This document shows, one piece after another, positions 51,819 through 63,212 of a stretch of DNA of 64,000 bases. The stretch is taken from NCBI GenBank assembly GCA_007694935.1, contig REES01000071.1:1-64000 (forward strand). The letters are read 5' to 3'. How positions within the stretch are numbered: position 1 is the first letter of the stretch; each line of letters opens with the position of its first letter. Both the position numbers and the translations under genes were made by a program. The stretch is from Rhodospirillales bacterium (GTDB taxonomy: Bacteria > Pseudomonadota > Alphaproteobacteria > Rhodospirillales > Defluviicoccaceae). The notes under the pieces are model-generated. The model worked only from the letters and a program-made list of their open reading frames with translations. It did not search any database and had not been told where the DNA came from.

Positions 51819-53225
51819 ATGACCACCGAAGCGGGAGACACTCCCATCCAGTCGCAATGGGTGAAGATCAGCGACGCACTCCGTGGCGAGGTCGGCGAAG
51901 CCGCCTATCAGAGCTGGCTGAAGCCGCTCTCCGTCCGGGAGATGCGGAACGGGTTGCTGACCATGTCGGTGCCGACCCGCTTCATGCGTGACTGGGTGTT
52001 GGCGCACTACATTGACCGGCTTCGCCTGCTTTGGGGCGGCGAGAACCCCGAGGTCCAGCGCATCGACATCGTCGTTCAGAATGACCGTCTGTGTGCCAAT
52101 GGGGCCACGCATGCGGTCAACGGGCATACCGGCGGCAACGGCCAGACGCCCGGGAACGGCGTGATCCGCTCCATGAGCTTCGTCGGCGATGCGGCGAACG
52201 ACATCAGCGCTCCCCTGGACCCGCTGTACACGTTCGAGCGGTTCGTTGTCGGCAAGCCCAATGAATTCGCCTATGCCGCCGCCAGGCGGGTTGCCGCGGC
52301 CGAGAAGGTGCCATTCAACCCGCTGTTCTTGTACGGCGGGGTGGGACTGGGCAAGACCCATCTGCTGCACGCCATCGCCTGGGAGATCCGTCAGCGCCTG
52401 CCGGTCCGCTCGGTCATCTACCTGTCGGCCGAAAAATTCATGTACCGGTTCATCCGCGCCCTGCGGGAGCAGAACACCGTCGATTTCAAGGAACAGTTCC
52501 GATCCGTCGACATTTTGATGATCGACGACGTACAATTCATCAGCGGCAAGGAATCGACTCAGGAGGAGTTTTTTCACACCTTCAATGCTTTGGTCGATCA
52601 GGGACGGCAGATCGTCTTGTCCGCCGACAAATCGCCCAGCGATCTGGAAGGCATTCAGGAACGCTTGAAGTCGCGGCTCAACTGCGGCTTGGTCGCGGAC
52701 ATCCACGCAACCACCTACGAGCTCCGGCTCGGCATCCTGCAGTCCAAGGCCGAACAGTTCGACACGCTGGTCCCGATCAAGGTGTTGGAGTTTCTCGCCC
52801 ATAAGATCACCTCCAATGTCCGGGAGCTGGAAGGGGCGCTGAAGCGTGTGGTTGCCCATTCCCAGCTGGTCGGCCGCAACATCACCCTGGAGACCACTCA
52901 GGAGGTGCTTCAGGACCTGCTTCGGGCCAATGACCGCCGGATCACCATCGAGGAGATCCAGAAGCAGGTCGCCAGCCACTACAACCTCCGGGTTTCCGAC
53001 ATGCACTCGGCCCGGCGTGCCCGCTCCGTCGCCCGCCCGCGGCAGGTGGCGATGTACCTGGCCAAGCAGCTCACCTCACGTTCACTGCCGGAAATCGGTC
53101 GGAAGTTCGGGGGGCGCGACCACACCACGGTGATGCATGCGGTGCGCAAGGTCGAGGAGTTGCTCGGCACGGACAATGCCTTTGCGGAGGACGTCGAGCT
53201 CCTCCGTCGAATGCTGGAAAAGTAA
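51819..53225 (+). CDS. dnaA: Chromosomal replication initiator DnaA
   Basis: AAA+ ATPase that binds DnaA boxes and opens the origin. The 468-aa protein (ATG at 51819, preceded by GGGGA) has domain I (WVKISDALRGEVGEAAYQSW), Walker A GGVGLGKTHLL near residue 174, Walker B with ILMIDDVQFISGKESTQEEF, and domain IV with the DNA-binding helix-turn-helix, ending in LPEIGRKFGGRDHTTVMHA. A start at 51801 would add six residues. dnaN follows after a 198-nt gap with its own promoter candidate. Confidence 0.98.
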   Translation: MTTEAGDTPIQSQWVKISDALRGEVGEAAYQSWLKPLSVREMRNGLLTMSVPTRFMRDWVLAHYIDRLRLLWGGENPEVQRIDIVVQNDRLCANGATHAVNGHTGGNGQTPGNGVIRSMSFVGDAANDISAPLDPLYTFERFVVGKPNEFAYAAARRVAAAEKVPFNPLFLYGGVGLGKTHLLHAIAWEIRQRLPVRSVIYLSAEKFMYRFIRALREQNTVDFKEQFRSVDILMIDDVQFISGKESTQEEFFHTFNALVDQGRQIVLSADKSPSDLEGIQERLKSRLNCGLVADIHATTYELRLGILQSKAEQFDTLVPIKVLEFLAHKITSNVRELEGALKRVVAHSQLVGRNITLETTQEVLQDLLRANDRRITIEEIQKQVASHYNLRVSDMHSARRARSVARPRQVAMYLAKQLTSRSLPEIGRKFGGRDHTTVMHAVRKVEELLGTDNAFAEDVELLRRMLEK

Positions 53226-53287
53226 GGGACGCCAACAGGTTCGCGGCACAGGCTGGAGTGGATTTCGCTTCGCATTCAGGGCCGGTC

Positions 53288-53296
53288 TGATATACT
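53288..53296 (+). promoter_or_regulatory. Candidate dnaN promoter (extended -10)
   Basis: TGATATACT at 53288-53296 is an extended -10 (TG-N-TATACT). No good -35 is seen upstream. It lies about 128 nt before the dnaN ATG, in the dnaA-dnaN gap. Confidence 0.45.
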
Positions 53297-53423
53297 GTTG
53301 ATTGTCGACGAGTCGTCTGGCCTCTTTCTTTCGTCCGCCCCGCGGCCCTGCGCGCCCGTCGCGCCCCCTGTGGGGGTCGGGCGAAGGGGCTGCTGTCAAT
53401 GCGGTGCAAGTCTCTGTAACGTG

Positions 53424-54542
53424 ATGAAACTCACCATTGAACGTGCGACCCTCCTGCGGTCGCTGGCGCATGTGCAAAGCGTCGTCGAACGGCGCAACAC
53501 GATCCCCATCCTGTCCAACGTGAAGCTGGAGGCGCACGGCGACCGCCTGCGCCTGACCGCCACGGACATGGACCTGGAGGTGGTGGAGCATGTCGCCGCC
53601 AAGGTGAGCGCGCCCGGCGGAACCACCGTGCCCGCGCACACCCTCTATGATGTGGTGCGCAAGCTGCCGGAGGGGGCCGAGATACTGCTCGACAGCATCG
53701 CCGATGCCGACCGGATCGATATCCGCTGCGGCCGTTCCCGGTTCACCCTGCCGGCACTCCCGGTGGAGGATTTTCCGGTGATGTCGGGCGGGGAGATGGC
53801 ACATGAGTTTCGCCTGCCGCCCGGGTCGCTGCGCAACCTGATCGACCGCACCCGCTTCGCCATTTCTACCGAGGAGACGCGGTACTACCTCAACGGCATT
53901 TACCTCCACCATGCGGATCACGACGGCGTCCCGGTGTTGCGCGCCGTCGCCACCGATGGTCACCGCCTCGCCAGCGTCGAGGTGCCGCTGCCCGAGGGCG
54001 CCGCGGACATGCCCGGTATCATACTGCCCCGCAAGACCGTGACGGAAATGCGCAAGCTCCTCGACACCGCCATCTCCGACGTCCTGGTCGCGGTGTCGGC
54101 CAACAAGGTGCGCATCAGCTTCGATGATGCGGCCCTCACCTCCAAGCTGATCGACGGAACCTACCCCGACTACCAGCGGGTGATCCCGGTGGGCAATGAC
54201 AAGCGGCTGGATGTGGACTGCCGCGCTTTGGTGGGTGCGGTCGATCGGGTTGCCGCGATCTGCAGCGAGACGTCACGTGCGGTCAAGCTGTCGGTCGCCA
54301 ATGGGACGCTGGTGTTGTCGGCCAACAGCCCGGAGCATGGCAGCGCCAGCGAGGAGCTGGAAGTGCAGTATCAGGGCGATCCCCTGGAAATCGGCTTCAA
54401 TTCACGCTACCTTTTGGACATCACCCAGCAGATCGAAGGCGGCAGCGCGCGTCTCGATATGGCGGACGCCGGCTCTCCCACCCTGTTGCGCGAGGTGGGC
54501 GATGCCAGCGCACTGTTCGTGCTGATGCCGATGCGCGTGTGA
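53424..54542 (+). CDS. dnaN: DNA polymerase III beta subunit (sliding clamp)
   Basis: Ring-shaped processivity clamp. The 372-aa protein starts MKLTIERATLLRSLAHVQSV and has RNTIPILSNVKLEAHGDRL, TDMDLEVVEHV, the middle-domain RFAISTEETRYYLNGIYL and the C-terminal FVLMPMRV. The ATG at 53424 is chosen over in-frame starts upstream because the N-terminus is then exact for the family. The TGA overlaps the recF GTG by 4 nt. Confidence 0.97.
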   Translation: MKLTIERATLLRSLAHVQSVVERRNTIPILSNVKLEAHGDRLRLTATDMDLEVVEHVAAKVSAPGGTTVPAHTLYDVVRKLPEGAEILLDSIADADRIDIRCGRSRFTLPALPVEDFPVMSGGEMAHEFRLPPGSLRNLIDRTRFAISTEETRYYLNGIYLHHADHDGVPVLRAVATDGHRLASVEVPLPEGAADMPGIILPRKTVTEMRKLLDTAISDVLVAVSANKVRISFDDAALTSKLIDGTYPDYQRVIPVGNDKRLDVDCRALVGAVDRVAAICSETSRAVKLSVANGTLVLSANSPEHGSASEELEVQYQGDPLEIGFNSRYLLDITQQIEGGSARLDMADAGSPTLLREVGDASALFVLMPMRV

Positions 54543-55777
54543 CGATCGAACGATCCGATTTTTCGCGTTCGGGCAACGTTGACGATCCCGACCAGACTGT
54601 TGCAGGCGGCGTGTTCACGGCCCCCGCCGTCTCGGTGAGCCGGCTGACGCTGACCGAGTTCCGCTGTTTCCCGCAACTGCGGATCGTCGTCGGTCCCGAG
54701 CCGGTCGTCCTCACCGGACCCAATGGGTCGGGCAAGACCACAGTGGTGGAGGCACTGTCGTTCCTGGCACCGGGGCGCGGACTGCGCCGCGCCCGCATCG
54801 ACGAGGTGGCCCGGTGGCGGGGCGACGGCACGGCGCCGGTTCCGTGGGGCGTCGCTGTCCGGCTGCGGACCGCGGACGGGCTGGCCGAGATCGGCACCGG
54901 CCGGGACATCGCTGCCTTGGGCACCACGGCCCGGGAACGCCGGGTCATCCGGATCGATGGGCAGCCTGCGCGGGGACAGGGAGCACTGGCGGCGGTGCTG
55001 GGTGTCGCATGGCTCACGCCGGAGATGGATCGCTTGTTTGTCGAGGGGGCCTCGGTGCGGCGCCGGTTTCTCGACCGTTTGGCCTTTGGCATGGAGCCCG
55101 CCCATGCCGACCGGGTCGGTGCCTACGAGCGGGCGATGCGCGAACGGGGCCGGCTGTTGCGGCAGCGCGGCCACGACCCCACCTGGGTCGCCGCGCTGGA
55201 AGATGCCATGGCGCGCCATGGTGTGGCGGTCGCAGCCGCCCGGCGGGAGGCGGCGGATCGTCTGACGATGATCGCCGGCTGCGTCCGGGGGCCGTTTCCG
55301 GCGGCGACCGTTTCACTGGAAGGTGCCGTCGATGGCTGGCTCGACCGGCAGCCCGCCCTGGCCTGTGAGGACATGCTACGGGGCACCCTGGCCCGCGGGC
55401 GGGCCGCCGATGCGGAAACCGGAGGGGCCTGTGCAGGCCCCCACCGCAGCGACGTGATCGTACGCGATGCGGCGACCGGCCGGGCCGCGGGACTGTGTTC
55501 GACCGGGGAACAGAAGGTGCTGCTGCTGGCGGTGGTGCTGGCCGGAGTCCGGGCCCAGGCGGCGGCACGGGGATCACTGCCCTTGCTGCTGCTGGACGAG
55601 GTGGCGGCGCATCTCGATGCCCGGCATCGGTCGGCTTTGTTCGAACTGGTCGGGGCGTTGGGTGTTCAGGCTTGGTACACCGGCACCGACCAGTCTCTCT
55701 TCGACCCGGTCAGCGGCAAGGCCCGGTTCCTGACCGTGGATGCCGGCCGGGTCACGCCATCCGACGATGGGCGCTGA
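54539..55777 (+). CDS. recF: DNA replication and repair protein RecF
   Basis: SMC-like ATPase that loads RecA at gaps. The 412-aa protein has an N-terminal leader longer than usual, then VSRLTLTEFRCFPQL, Walker A GPNGSGKTTVVEALSFLAPG, the signature area LCSTGEQKVLLLAVVLA and Walker B LPLLLLDEVAAHLD. It starts with GTG at 54539, overlapping the dnaN TGA by 4 nt (GTGA); a later start that removes the leader is possible. gyrB follows 45 nt later. Confidence 0.95.
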   Translation: MTIERSDFSRSGNVDDPDQTVAGGVFTAPAVSVSRLTLTEFRCFPQLRIVVGPEPVVLTGPNGSGKTTVVEALSFLAPGRGLRRARIDEVARWRGDGTAPVPWGVAVRLRTADGLAEIGTGRDIAALGTTARERRVIRIDGQPARGQGALAAVLGVAWLTPEMDRLFVEGASVRRRFLDRLAFGMEPAHADRVGAYERAMRERGRLLRQRGHDPTWVAALEDAMARHGVAVAAARREAADRLTMIAGCVRGPFPAATVSLEGAVDGWLDRQPALACEDMLRGTLARGRAADAETGGACAGPHRSDVIVRDAATGRAAGLCSTGEQKVLLLAVVLAGVRAQAAARGSLPLLLLDEVAAHLDARHRSALFELVGALGVQAWYTGTDQSLFDPVSGKARFLTVDAGRVTPSDDGR

Positions 55778-58273
<2,496 letters not shown>

Positions 58274-58298
58274 GGCTACCCGGCGACCGCTTTCGGCC

Positions 58299-58314
58299 GG
58301 CCCTGGTCAGGGCC
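58299..58314. terminator. Hairpin between gyrB and the convergent gene
   Basis: GGCCCTG (58299-58305) and CAGGGCC (58308-58314) form a 7-bp stem around GT. It overlaps the stop codon of the minus-strand gene and lies 26 nt beyond gyrB, so it could end both transcripts. No T tract. Confidence 0.4.
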
Positions 58315-58837
58315 CGGCGGTATCGAACGGTTCCCCGCAACCCAGGGTGGGATCGCCGGTCAGCAGCGCCGCCCAGGTGTCGTGCAGGGCGGAGCCGGTG
58401 GTGCAGGACGGGGCCGGCGCTGTGGGCATCGCCACCTTGTCCCGGCGGCTGGTGCTCACATCCTGGAGCAGAAAGGCGAACAGCAGGAACCACACCGCCG
58501 CCGTCGCAGATACCAGGATCAAGGCGCCTCGGGGACGGGCGGGGCGATCACGGAACCGCCCGGCCCCCAGGGCTTCGCCGTTCAGTGTACCGAGACGACG
58601 CTGCCGGGCCACCTCGTCGGCCAGATACCGTACCCAGACCGGAACCCGCTGGCGGAACATGTAGTCGGCGAAGGCCCGCTCCAGCAGCCGCTCATCGGGC
58701 AGCGTTGCGTGCCAGCGCCGGTAAGCCAGCCGGAACAACTCGAACTCGGTGATGTCAAGCGCCGCTGCGGCATCCAACACCGCGTGGGGATCCGCTTGTG
58801 GCGGTTTCTCCGAACCGGGCGGCCAAGCCAGCGTCAT
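58307..58837 (-). CDS. Hypothetical single-pass membrane protein
   Basis: A 176-aa protein that I do not recognise. The N-terminal half is a soluble helical region (DITEFELFRLAYRRWHA, ERAFADYMFRQRVPVWVRYL), then one membrane segment (ALILVSATAAVWFLLFAFLL) and a C-terminal tail of about 45 residues with two Cys (APSCTTGS, LGCGEPF) that could pair in the periplasm. By charge the N-terminus is probably cytoplasmic. The helical part looks like a real conserved domain and is not low complexity. Function unknown. Confidence 0.65.
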   Translation of the reverse strand: MTLAWPPGSEKPPQADPHAVLDAAAALDITEFELFRLAYRRWHATLPDERLLERAFADYMFRQRVPVWVRYLADEVARQRRLGTLNGEALGAGRFRDRPARPRGALILVSATAAVWFLLFAFLLQDVSTSRRDKVAMPTAPAPSCTTGSALHDTWAALLTGDPTLGCGEPFDTAGP

Positions 58838-58930
58838 CGATCAGGTTCCCGCGTTGCGTCGATGCGTAGTAGCCCCCTCCGCTCCCCTGAATGCCGTGAC
58901 AGGATCAACAAACGGTCGCGTCGAAGGTTC

Positions 58931-59581
58931 CTACACCCGCGCACCCGGCAAGAACGGGTCGGGAATGACGCCGTGGAGCGGATGCCCCTGGGGCCCGGTG
59001 GGCGCCGGCAATTCATGCACATGGACATCTTCGGCGCCATGGGAGGACAGGATCTCAACCGCTCGTTTCTCGTGCTCGGGGTCTCGCAGGCGCACCCAAA
59101 GCAGGATACCGCCATGTTCCAGTTGGAGCTGCAGGTTCTTGGCGCGATCCTTGCCAAGCCAGCGCGCCGCCAAAGTCCCGATCAATCCGCCGCCGCCGCC
59201 AGCGGCGACCGCAGCGGCGATCACCGCCGCGAGGGTGCCGCCGGTGGCCACCACGGCGCCCGCCGTCGCCACCGCTCCGATGTAGGCCAAGCCGCCGGCG
59301 AGCGCCGCCCGCCCTTCAGTCAGGGAGTCGCGGCCGCGATAGGCGACGCGGGGCACGTTGGGATCATCTTCCAGATCGGCGACCTTCTCGTAGACGTGAC
59401 CGAGCTTCTCTTCCACGGCCTGCTGGCCGGCAAGCAGGCTGAGCTCGGCCCGGTCGAAGTTGGCGTTCAGGAGATCGTCCACCGCCGCCTGCAAGGTCGC
59501 CTCGTCATGGAACACGCCGACGGCCTCGCGGATGGTGGTCTCGGCACCGGTGCCGGCGGTTTCTTGGGACTCGTTGGTCAT
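58931..59581 (-). CDS. Hypothetical protein with Gly/Ala-rich membrane segment, YflT-like
   Basis: A 216-aa protein. The N-terminal part (AVGVFHDEATLQAAVDDLLN, FDRAELSLLAGQQAV) resembles the general stress protein 17M/YflT-like domain. The middle is a long Gly/Ala-rich hydrophobic region (AGGLAYIGAVATAGAVVATG, AVAAGGGGGLIGTLAAR) of the kind seen in glycine-zipper proteins. The C-terminal region (HGGILLWVRLRDPEHEKRAV, SSHGAEDVHVHEL) again looks like a small alpha/beta domain. I infer a membrane-associated stress protein; no activity can be assigned. Confidence 0.65.
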   Translation of the reverse strand: MTNESQETAGTGAETTIREAVGVFHDEATLQAAVDDLLNANFDRAELSLLAGQQAVEEKLGHVYEKVADLEDDPNVPRVAYRGRDSLTEGRAALAGGLAYIGAVATAGAVVATGGTLAAVIAAAVAAGGGGGLIGTLAARWLGKDRAKNLQLQLEHGGILLWVRLRDPEHEKRAVEILSSHGAEDVHVHELPAPTGPQGHPLHGVIPDPFLPGARV

Positions 59582-59629
59582 CGCGGCTCCTCCTTCGCTG
59601 ATCGGGCTGCCTCCCTCGCACGCATCTGT

Positions 59630-61033
59630 CTATGATGGAGGATGTGGCGCCGGTTTTCCACCGGCTTCGGACCATCGGGCAGTTCCGGGGTCGGTGAGCG
59701 TTGCCGTCGAGGCGGCCGGGCCCGGCTCGCCGCCCCGGGGAAAAGCGACCACGGCTGCACCGGCTGCCCGGTCGTCGGCCAGCAGTTGGTTCAGTGGGAT
59801 GGCCAGGGATGCGGCGCCGAGCCGATGGAACCGGGAGAGCACCTCGCTTACCCGCCGGCTCCAGGGCGATGGTCTCAGCCAGCCGAGCGCCCCGTCGACG
59901 ATCCCGAGGTTGAGGTCGGTATAGAGGTCGTGCAGCGTTACCGCGCTGAGGTCACGGGCAAGAACCCAGCGGTGACGGCCGGCACGGGCGACGTAGCGCG
60001 CCTGCACCAGGTTGGCCAGTACGTCCTCGACCACGAAGGCGCTCATGTCCAGCCTGGTAAGGAGCGTCCGCCGTCGGATCACCCGGCCCAGGCCCTGCAC
60101 TGCCAGCATTTCCGCAAGAATGGCGAGGGCGACGGTGAGACGGATACCGGGGGCGAGACGGGGAATAGCCGCCGTCGCGCGGTGGCCCTTCCAGTCGCCG
60201 AGGGATGCCGCGATGACCGCGCCCAGCAAGGCTGCGGTCCACGCCAGGTAGACCCAGACCAGCGTCACCGGCAGTACCGCCATCGCCCCGTACACCGTCT
60301 GGTAGGTGGGCAGATAGGTGAGGTAGAGACCGAACAGCGTTTTCAACAGCTCGAACAGCAGGGTCGCGACCAGGGCGCCGGTCAGCGCATGGTGCAGCCG
60401 GACCGGCCGATTGGGGATCGCACCGTACAACAGGGAAAACGCCGCGAATTCCAGAAGTGGCGGCAGAAAACGGGTGCCGGCGCCGCCGGGCCCGGTCCAG
60501 GCTTCCAGACCCCCAGCCTTGGCGGTGGCGAACAGGTAGCCGGAAAGCGTGATACTGATCCCGAGCAGGATCGGCCCCAGCGTCAGCACCGTCCAGAAGG
60601 CCAGCACGCGCCACATGAACGGCCGCGGCTCGCGTACGTGCCAGATGTCGTTGCAGGCGTTCTCGATGCTCCGCAGCAGCAGGATGACGCCGAGCGCCAG
60701 ACCGACGGTGGCGTAGGCGGAGAGTTCGCCCACGTTCTCGGTGAACCGGGCGAGGTGATCGAGCAGGGCCGTGCCGGCTGCCGGGGTGAAATGGGTCAGC
60801 ACCATCTCCTCGAGGTTGGCGCTGAGATCGTCGAACACCGGAAACTGGGCCAGGATGGCGAGGGCGATCGCCAGCATCGGCACGAAGGTCAGAAGCGTGG
60901 TGAAGGTGAGGGTCGCGGCGTACAGGGGGCAGCGGTCCCGGGCGAAGCGGCCCAGGACGTAGGACGCGAAATCGCCGAATTCGGCAACCCGCAAGCGCAC
61001 CAGCGCCGCCGGCAGCCGTAATCCGTCCCGCAT
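59630..61033 (-). CDS. YihY/virulence factor BrkB family protein
   Basis: A 467-aa protein with about six membrane segments and the N-terminal signature RCPLYAATLTFTTLLTFVPM of the YihY/BrkB family, followed by ENACNDIWHVREPRPFMWRV and a late LPVTLVWVYLAWTAALLGAV. The C-terminal part after about residue 300 is soluble and helical and may bind partners. Family members are sometimes misnamed ribonuclease BN; the function is not settled. Confidence 0.85.
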   Translation of the reverse strand: MRDGLRLPAALVRLRVAEFGDFASYVLGRFARDRCPLYAATLTFTTLLTFVPMLAIALAILAQFPVFDDLSANLEEMVLTHFTPAAGTALLDHLARFTENVGELSAYATVGLALGVILLLRSIENACNDIWHVREPRPFMWRVLAFWTVLTLGPILLGISITLSGYLFATAKAGGLEAWTGPGGAGTRFLPPLLEFAAFSLLYGAIPNRPVRLHHALTGALVATLLFELLKTLFGLYLTYLPTYQTVYGAMAVLPVTLVWVYLAWTAALLGAVIAASLGDWKGHRATAAIPRLAPGIRLTVALAILAEMLAVQGLGRVIRRRTLLTRLDMSAFVVEDVLANLVQARYVARAGRHRWVLARDLSAVTLHDLYTDLNLGIVDGALGWLRPSPWSRRVSEVLSRFHRLGAASLAIPLNQLLADDRAAGAAVVAFPRGGEPGPAASTATLTDPGTARWSEAGGKPAPHPPS

Positions 61034-61205
61034 TCACGCCTCCCTGGCGGACGGCCTTCCGGCAACCCGGTGCGCCCTGCGTCTTCTCCTTTGCCCCGAA
61101 GGGTATCACCGGCGCCGTCGCGGCACCAGCGCTGCGCCCGGCGGGGATCCCCGGCAACTGCCGACGTGGCCCCGGTCCCCCGCGATCCCCGGCAGGGCTC
61201 CGTCT

Positions 61206-61631
61206 TCAGCTCCCGATCAGGTGCAGAATCAGTTGGCGCCGATGCGGCTGCGACCGATGCTCGAACAGGAACACCCCCTGCCAGGTGCCGAGAGCCAGCC
61301 GGCCGTCGCGCACCGGGATGGTGAGGTTGACGTCCGTGAGAGCGGAGCGGATGTGCGCCGGCATATCATCGGGCCCTTCCGCGGTGTGACGGTAGCGGCG
61401 GCTTTCCGCCGGCGCGATCGCCGCAAAGAAACTCTCGAGATCCCTGCGGACATCGGGATCGGCGTTCTCCTGGATGGTCAGGGAGGCGCTGGTATGGCGG
61501 CAGAAGATGGTGAGCAGCCCGGTGACGATCTCCTGGCGGCTCACCCAGGCGGCAATCGTCCCGGTAATGTCGTGCAGCCCGGGCCCCGGCGTGCTGACCG
61601 TGATGGTATCCTGTCCCTGGCGGATCACCAC
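61206..61631 (-). CDS. YjbQ-family (UPF0047) protein
   Basis: A 141-aa protein of the YjbQ family: LTIFCRHTSASLTIQENADP, DMPAHIRSALTDVNLTIPV and GTWQGVFLFEHRSQPHRRQL. The conserved His, Asp and Arg residues form the active site of the fold; some members have weak thiamine phosphate synthase activity, but the natural role is unclear. It starts with GTG at 61631 and lies about 100 nt after frdD on the same strand. Confidence 0.9.
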   Translation of the reverse strand: MVIRQGQDTITVSTPGPGLHDITGTIAAWVSRQEIVTGLLTIFCRHTSASLTIQENADPDVRRDLESFFAAIAPAESRRYRHTAEGPDDMPAHIRSALTDVNLTIPVRDGRLALGTWQGVFLFEHRSQPHRRQLILHLIGS

Positions 61632-61730
61632 GTCACGCCCATATCGACCGGCGCCGGAAGTGCAACCGCCGGAGGTGGGCCTGGAGCAGGCGCGCCTCCG
61701 GCGTTGCCGGGTCTCTTCCGTGTCCCTGGG

Positions 61731-62075
61731 TCACACGCCAAGCAGCGCGATCGCGGTCAGCAGTGTCCCAAGGGCGGCCAGCCCATACACCGTGCCGGCC
61801 ACCGGGGCATCGGCGCGGATGCCGAAGTCGTGGGCCACCACCCGCAGCCGATGGGCGGCATGCCACAAGGCGAGGGTGATGATGCCGAACAGGACGATCT
61901 TGACCAGCCAGTTACCGACGAACGCGCTCATCGCGTCGAACGACATCGCGCCCTCGAACAGGCCGAGGGTGGGCGCGATGCCGGTCACCAGCACCATGAC
62001 CGGCAGTACGAACGCGACCACCGTGCCGCCGGCGGCGAACAGGAACCAGAACGGAGCCTTGTGTGAACGAGCCAT
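61731..62075 (-). CDS. frdD: Fumarate reductase membrane anchor subunit D
   Basis: Small membrane anchor of quinol:fumarate reductase. The 114-aa protein begins RSHKAPFWFLFAAGGTVVAF and has three hydrophobic segments with the inner-loop region ALWHAAHRLRVVAHDFG typical of FrdD. I chose the ATG at 62075 with AGGAG 12 nt upstream; a TTG at 62087 would overlap frdC. Last gene of the frd run. Confidence 0.92.
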   Translation of the reverse strand: MARSHKAPFWFLFAAGGTVVAFVLPVMVLVTGIAPTLGLFEGAMSFDAMSAFVGNWLVKIVLFGIITLALWHAAHRLRVVAHDFGIRADAPVAGTVYGLAALGTLLTAIALLGV

Positions 62076-62079
62076 GGTT

Positions 62080-62472
62080 TCAGGCAACTCCTGCCAGGAT
62101 CAGGACGAACACCGACACTGCCGCCCATACCACATAATGGGCGCCGACGATGGTGGGCCCGGGAACGAACTGCTCGCCGCGCTGGACCCGCATCGCCTGC
62201 GGCACCGCCTTGAACCAAGCGGTGGTATGGACCAGCGACAGCCCGAAGATGATCAGGTGGAGGATCAGCCCGAACGGGCTGGTGACAAAGCTGAGCCAGC
62301 CGGCCCAAGCCTCCTCCCCCTGCCCCAGGCGGAACAGCCCGATGATCAGGATCAACAGGTACACGGCCACCGCGAAGGCGCTGATCTCATGCAACATGTA
62401 CTTTTTGTAACGGGCGTGCCGAAGAAACCAGGTCGTTTTCGGCAACTCCCGCTGGTACGGTTTGCGGCTCAT
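62080..62472 (-). CDS. frdC: Fumarate reductase membrane anchor subunit C
   Basis: Membrane anchor and part of the quinol site. The 130-aa protein has three hydrophobic segments and aligns well by eye with E. coli FrdC: Glu29 in YMLHEISAF (the E. coli quinol-site Glu29 is at the same position), then GEEAWAGWLSF and LVHTTAWFKAVP. I see no SdhC-type heme motif. Its ATG overlaps the frdB stop by 4 nt. Confidence 0.93.
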   Translation of the reverse strand: MSRKPYQRELPKTTWFLRHARYKKYMLHEISAFAVAVYLLILIIGLFRLGQGEEAWAGWLSFVTSPFGLILHLIIFGLSLVHTTAWFKAVPQAMRVQRGEQFVPGPTIVGAHYVVWAAVSVFVLILAGVA

Positions 62473-63212
62473 CGGCTCCCTCCCCCCGGCAGCCAGGATG
62501 TGAAGTAGTCAATCGCGCTGGTGAGCTTCACTTGCTGAATCGCACCGGCCGGATCGACGCTCTTGGGACAGACCTCGGAACAGGCGCCGACGAAGCTGCA
62601 CTCCCAGATGCCTTCATGGCTGGCCACCGTGTCCTCCCGCGCCTTTCGGCCGACATCGCGGGAGTCCATGTTGTAGCGATGGGCCAACGCCAGGGCCGCC
62701 GGGCCGATGAATTCAGGTGCCAGACCGTACTGAGGGCAGGCCGAGTAGCACAGCATGCAGTTGATGCACATGGAGTACTGCTTGTAGGCCTTGAGCTGGG
62801 CCGGCGTCTGCAGGTACTCGCCCTGGTCTATCGATTTCTCTTCCTTGGGGATCAGGTATGGCTTGACGCTTTCCAGCTTCTCCATGAAGTCGTCCATGAC
62901 GATCACGAGATCCCGCTCGATCGGAAAGTTGGCCAGCGGCTCGATCCGGATCCTGTTGCCGTAATCCCGCAGGAACGCCTTGCAGGCCAGCTTGGGTTCG
63001 CCATCGATAACCATGCCGCAACTGCCGCATACGAACATGTGGCAGGACCAACGGTAGCTGAGGGTGCGGTCGAGCTCATCCTTCACGTAGTTGAGCGCAT
63101 CCAGTACCACCCACTCTTCCGGGCAGGACACCTTGTAGGTCTGGAACCACGGCTCCGAGTCCTGCTCCGGCCGATAGCGGAGTACTTCCAGCTCGATCGT
63201 TCGCTCGCTCAT
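62469..63212 (-). CDS. frdB: Fumarate reductase iron-sulfur subunit
   Basis: Carries electrons from quinol to the FAD subunit. The 247-aa protein has the [2Fe-2S] ligands in CHMFVCGSCGMVIDGEPKLACKAF, split as CHMFVCGSCG and LACKAF, the [4Fe-4S] motif CINCMLCYSACPQYG and the [3Fe-4S] motif CSFVGACSEVCPKSVDP. These match FrdB more closely than alphaproteobacterial SdhB. Overlaps frdA and frdC by 4 nt each. Confidence 0.95.
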   Translation of the reverse strand: MSERTIELEVLRYRPEQDSEPWFQTYKVSCPEEWVVLDALNYVKDELDRTLSYRWSCHMFVCGSCGMVIDGEPKLACKAFLRDYGNRIRIEPLANFPIERDLVIVMDDFMEKLESVKPYLIPKEEKSIDQGEYLQTPAQLKAYKQYSMCINCMLCYSACPQYGLAPEFIGPAALALAHRYNMDSRDVGRKAREDTVASHEGIWECSFVGACSEVCPKSVDPAGAIQQVKLTSAIDYFTSWLPGGGSR

